Shown one piece after another: positions 63,992 to 64,000 of a stretch of 64,000 bases of DNA. Position 1 is the first letter of the stretch, and each line of letters starts with the position of its first letter. The notes beneath the pieces were generated by a model. The model saw nothing but the letters and a program-made list of their open reading frames with translations. It did no database searches and was not told where the DNA came from. The translations under genes and the position numbers were made by a program. This stretch comes from an uncultured Wenzhouxiangella sp. (GTDB taxonomy: Bacteria; Pseudomonadota; Gammaproteobacteria; Xanthomonadales; Wenzhouxiangellaceae): contig CAJXNL010000005.1 of the NCBI GenBank assembly GCA_913057195.1, positions 1 through 64,000 of the forward strand, written 5' to 3'.

Positions 63992-64000
63992 GCGCTGATT

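Noticed and set aside
1-64000. CRISPR arrays, rRNA, tRNA, insertion sequences, integrases, phage genes
   Set aside because: No regularly spaced repeats, no tRNA or rRNA sequence I could recognise, and no transposase or integrase motifs in any substantial frame on either strand.

Overview
The window is a gene-dense stretch of bacterial chromosome, GC-rich by eye, with almost no non-coding space. Gene content and order point to a Gammaproteobacterium: map-glnD-dapD, rplM-rpsI, mrcA divergent from a pilM/N/O(P)/Q locus, waaA next to an lpxL-type acyltransferase and tolC, and rpe-trpE-trpG-trpD-trpC. LPS genes, lipoproteins, a TonB-dependent receptor, an RND pump and TolC show a Gram-negative envelope. 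I cannot assign a genus. I see no rRNA, tRNA, prophage, insertion sequence or CRISPR array, and no long region of foreign-looking composition.

Layout. 1-3.1 kb: start of a NUDIX hydrolase (cut by the window edge), an exported beta-propeller-like protein, a stand-alone 5'-3' exonuclease and an HNH endonuclease. 3.2-6.5 kb: a periplasmic HtrA/Deg protease, then a PAP2 phosphatase divergent from a GT4 glycosyltransferase, with a Pho-box-like element between them. 6.5-15.7 kb: acetyl-CoA synthetase, an M17 aminopeptidase, a MATE exporter, SppA, a small lipoprotein and a sodium:alanine symporter. 15.7-24.6 kb: mnmG, a conserved unknown gene, PBP1A, and a compact pilus/DNA-uptake locus in which PilO and PilP appear as one polypeptide and the secretin is short, as in the E. 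coli hof genes. 24.6-27.2 kb: free-methionine sulfoxide reductase, SixA phosphatase, a threonine-dehydratase-like enzyme and a peptidoglycan amidase.

27.3-34.8 kb is an envelope and LPS region: a Pcm-like methyltransferase, tolC, waaA, an lpxL-type acyltransferase, and a purC / CHCC zinc-finger / O-antigen-ligase-GT2 fusion operon. 34.9-39.6 kb holds rpe-trpE-trpG-trpD-trpC without gph. 39.6-44.9 kb holds a 2Fe-2S flavin reductase, plsC-type acyltransferase, YheT-type hydrolase, DUF481 protein, a thioredoxin-fold ferredoxin, and rplM-rpsI. 45-50.3 kb is more accessory: an exported protein preceded by four 14-bp tandem repeats, an HExxH protein of unknown role, a histidine kinase/response regulator pair and an M28 lipoprotein peptidase. 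50.3-55.7 kb is a likely operon of membrane-fusion protein, RND pump and patatin phospholipase. 55.9-64 kb holds map-glnD-dapD, a TonB-dependent receptor with a structured leader, and a dGTPase-like HD hydrolase.

Most of the window is ordinary core genome. I found no clear new multi-gene system. The points most worth checking are the Pho-box-like element between the PAP2 and GT4 genes (possible phosphate-controlled glycolipid synthesis), the PilO-PilP fusion, the O-antigen ligase-GT2 fusion, the structured TonB-receptor leader and the 14-bp tandem repeats. Coordinates of start codons were adjusted where an internal start fits family length or has a better ribosome-binding site; these choices are inferences.
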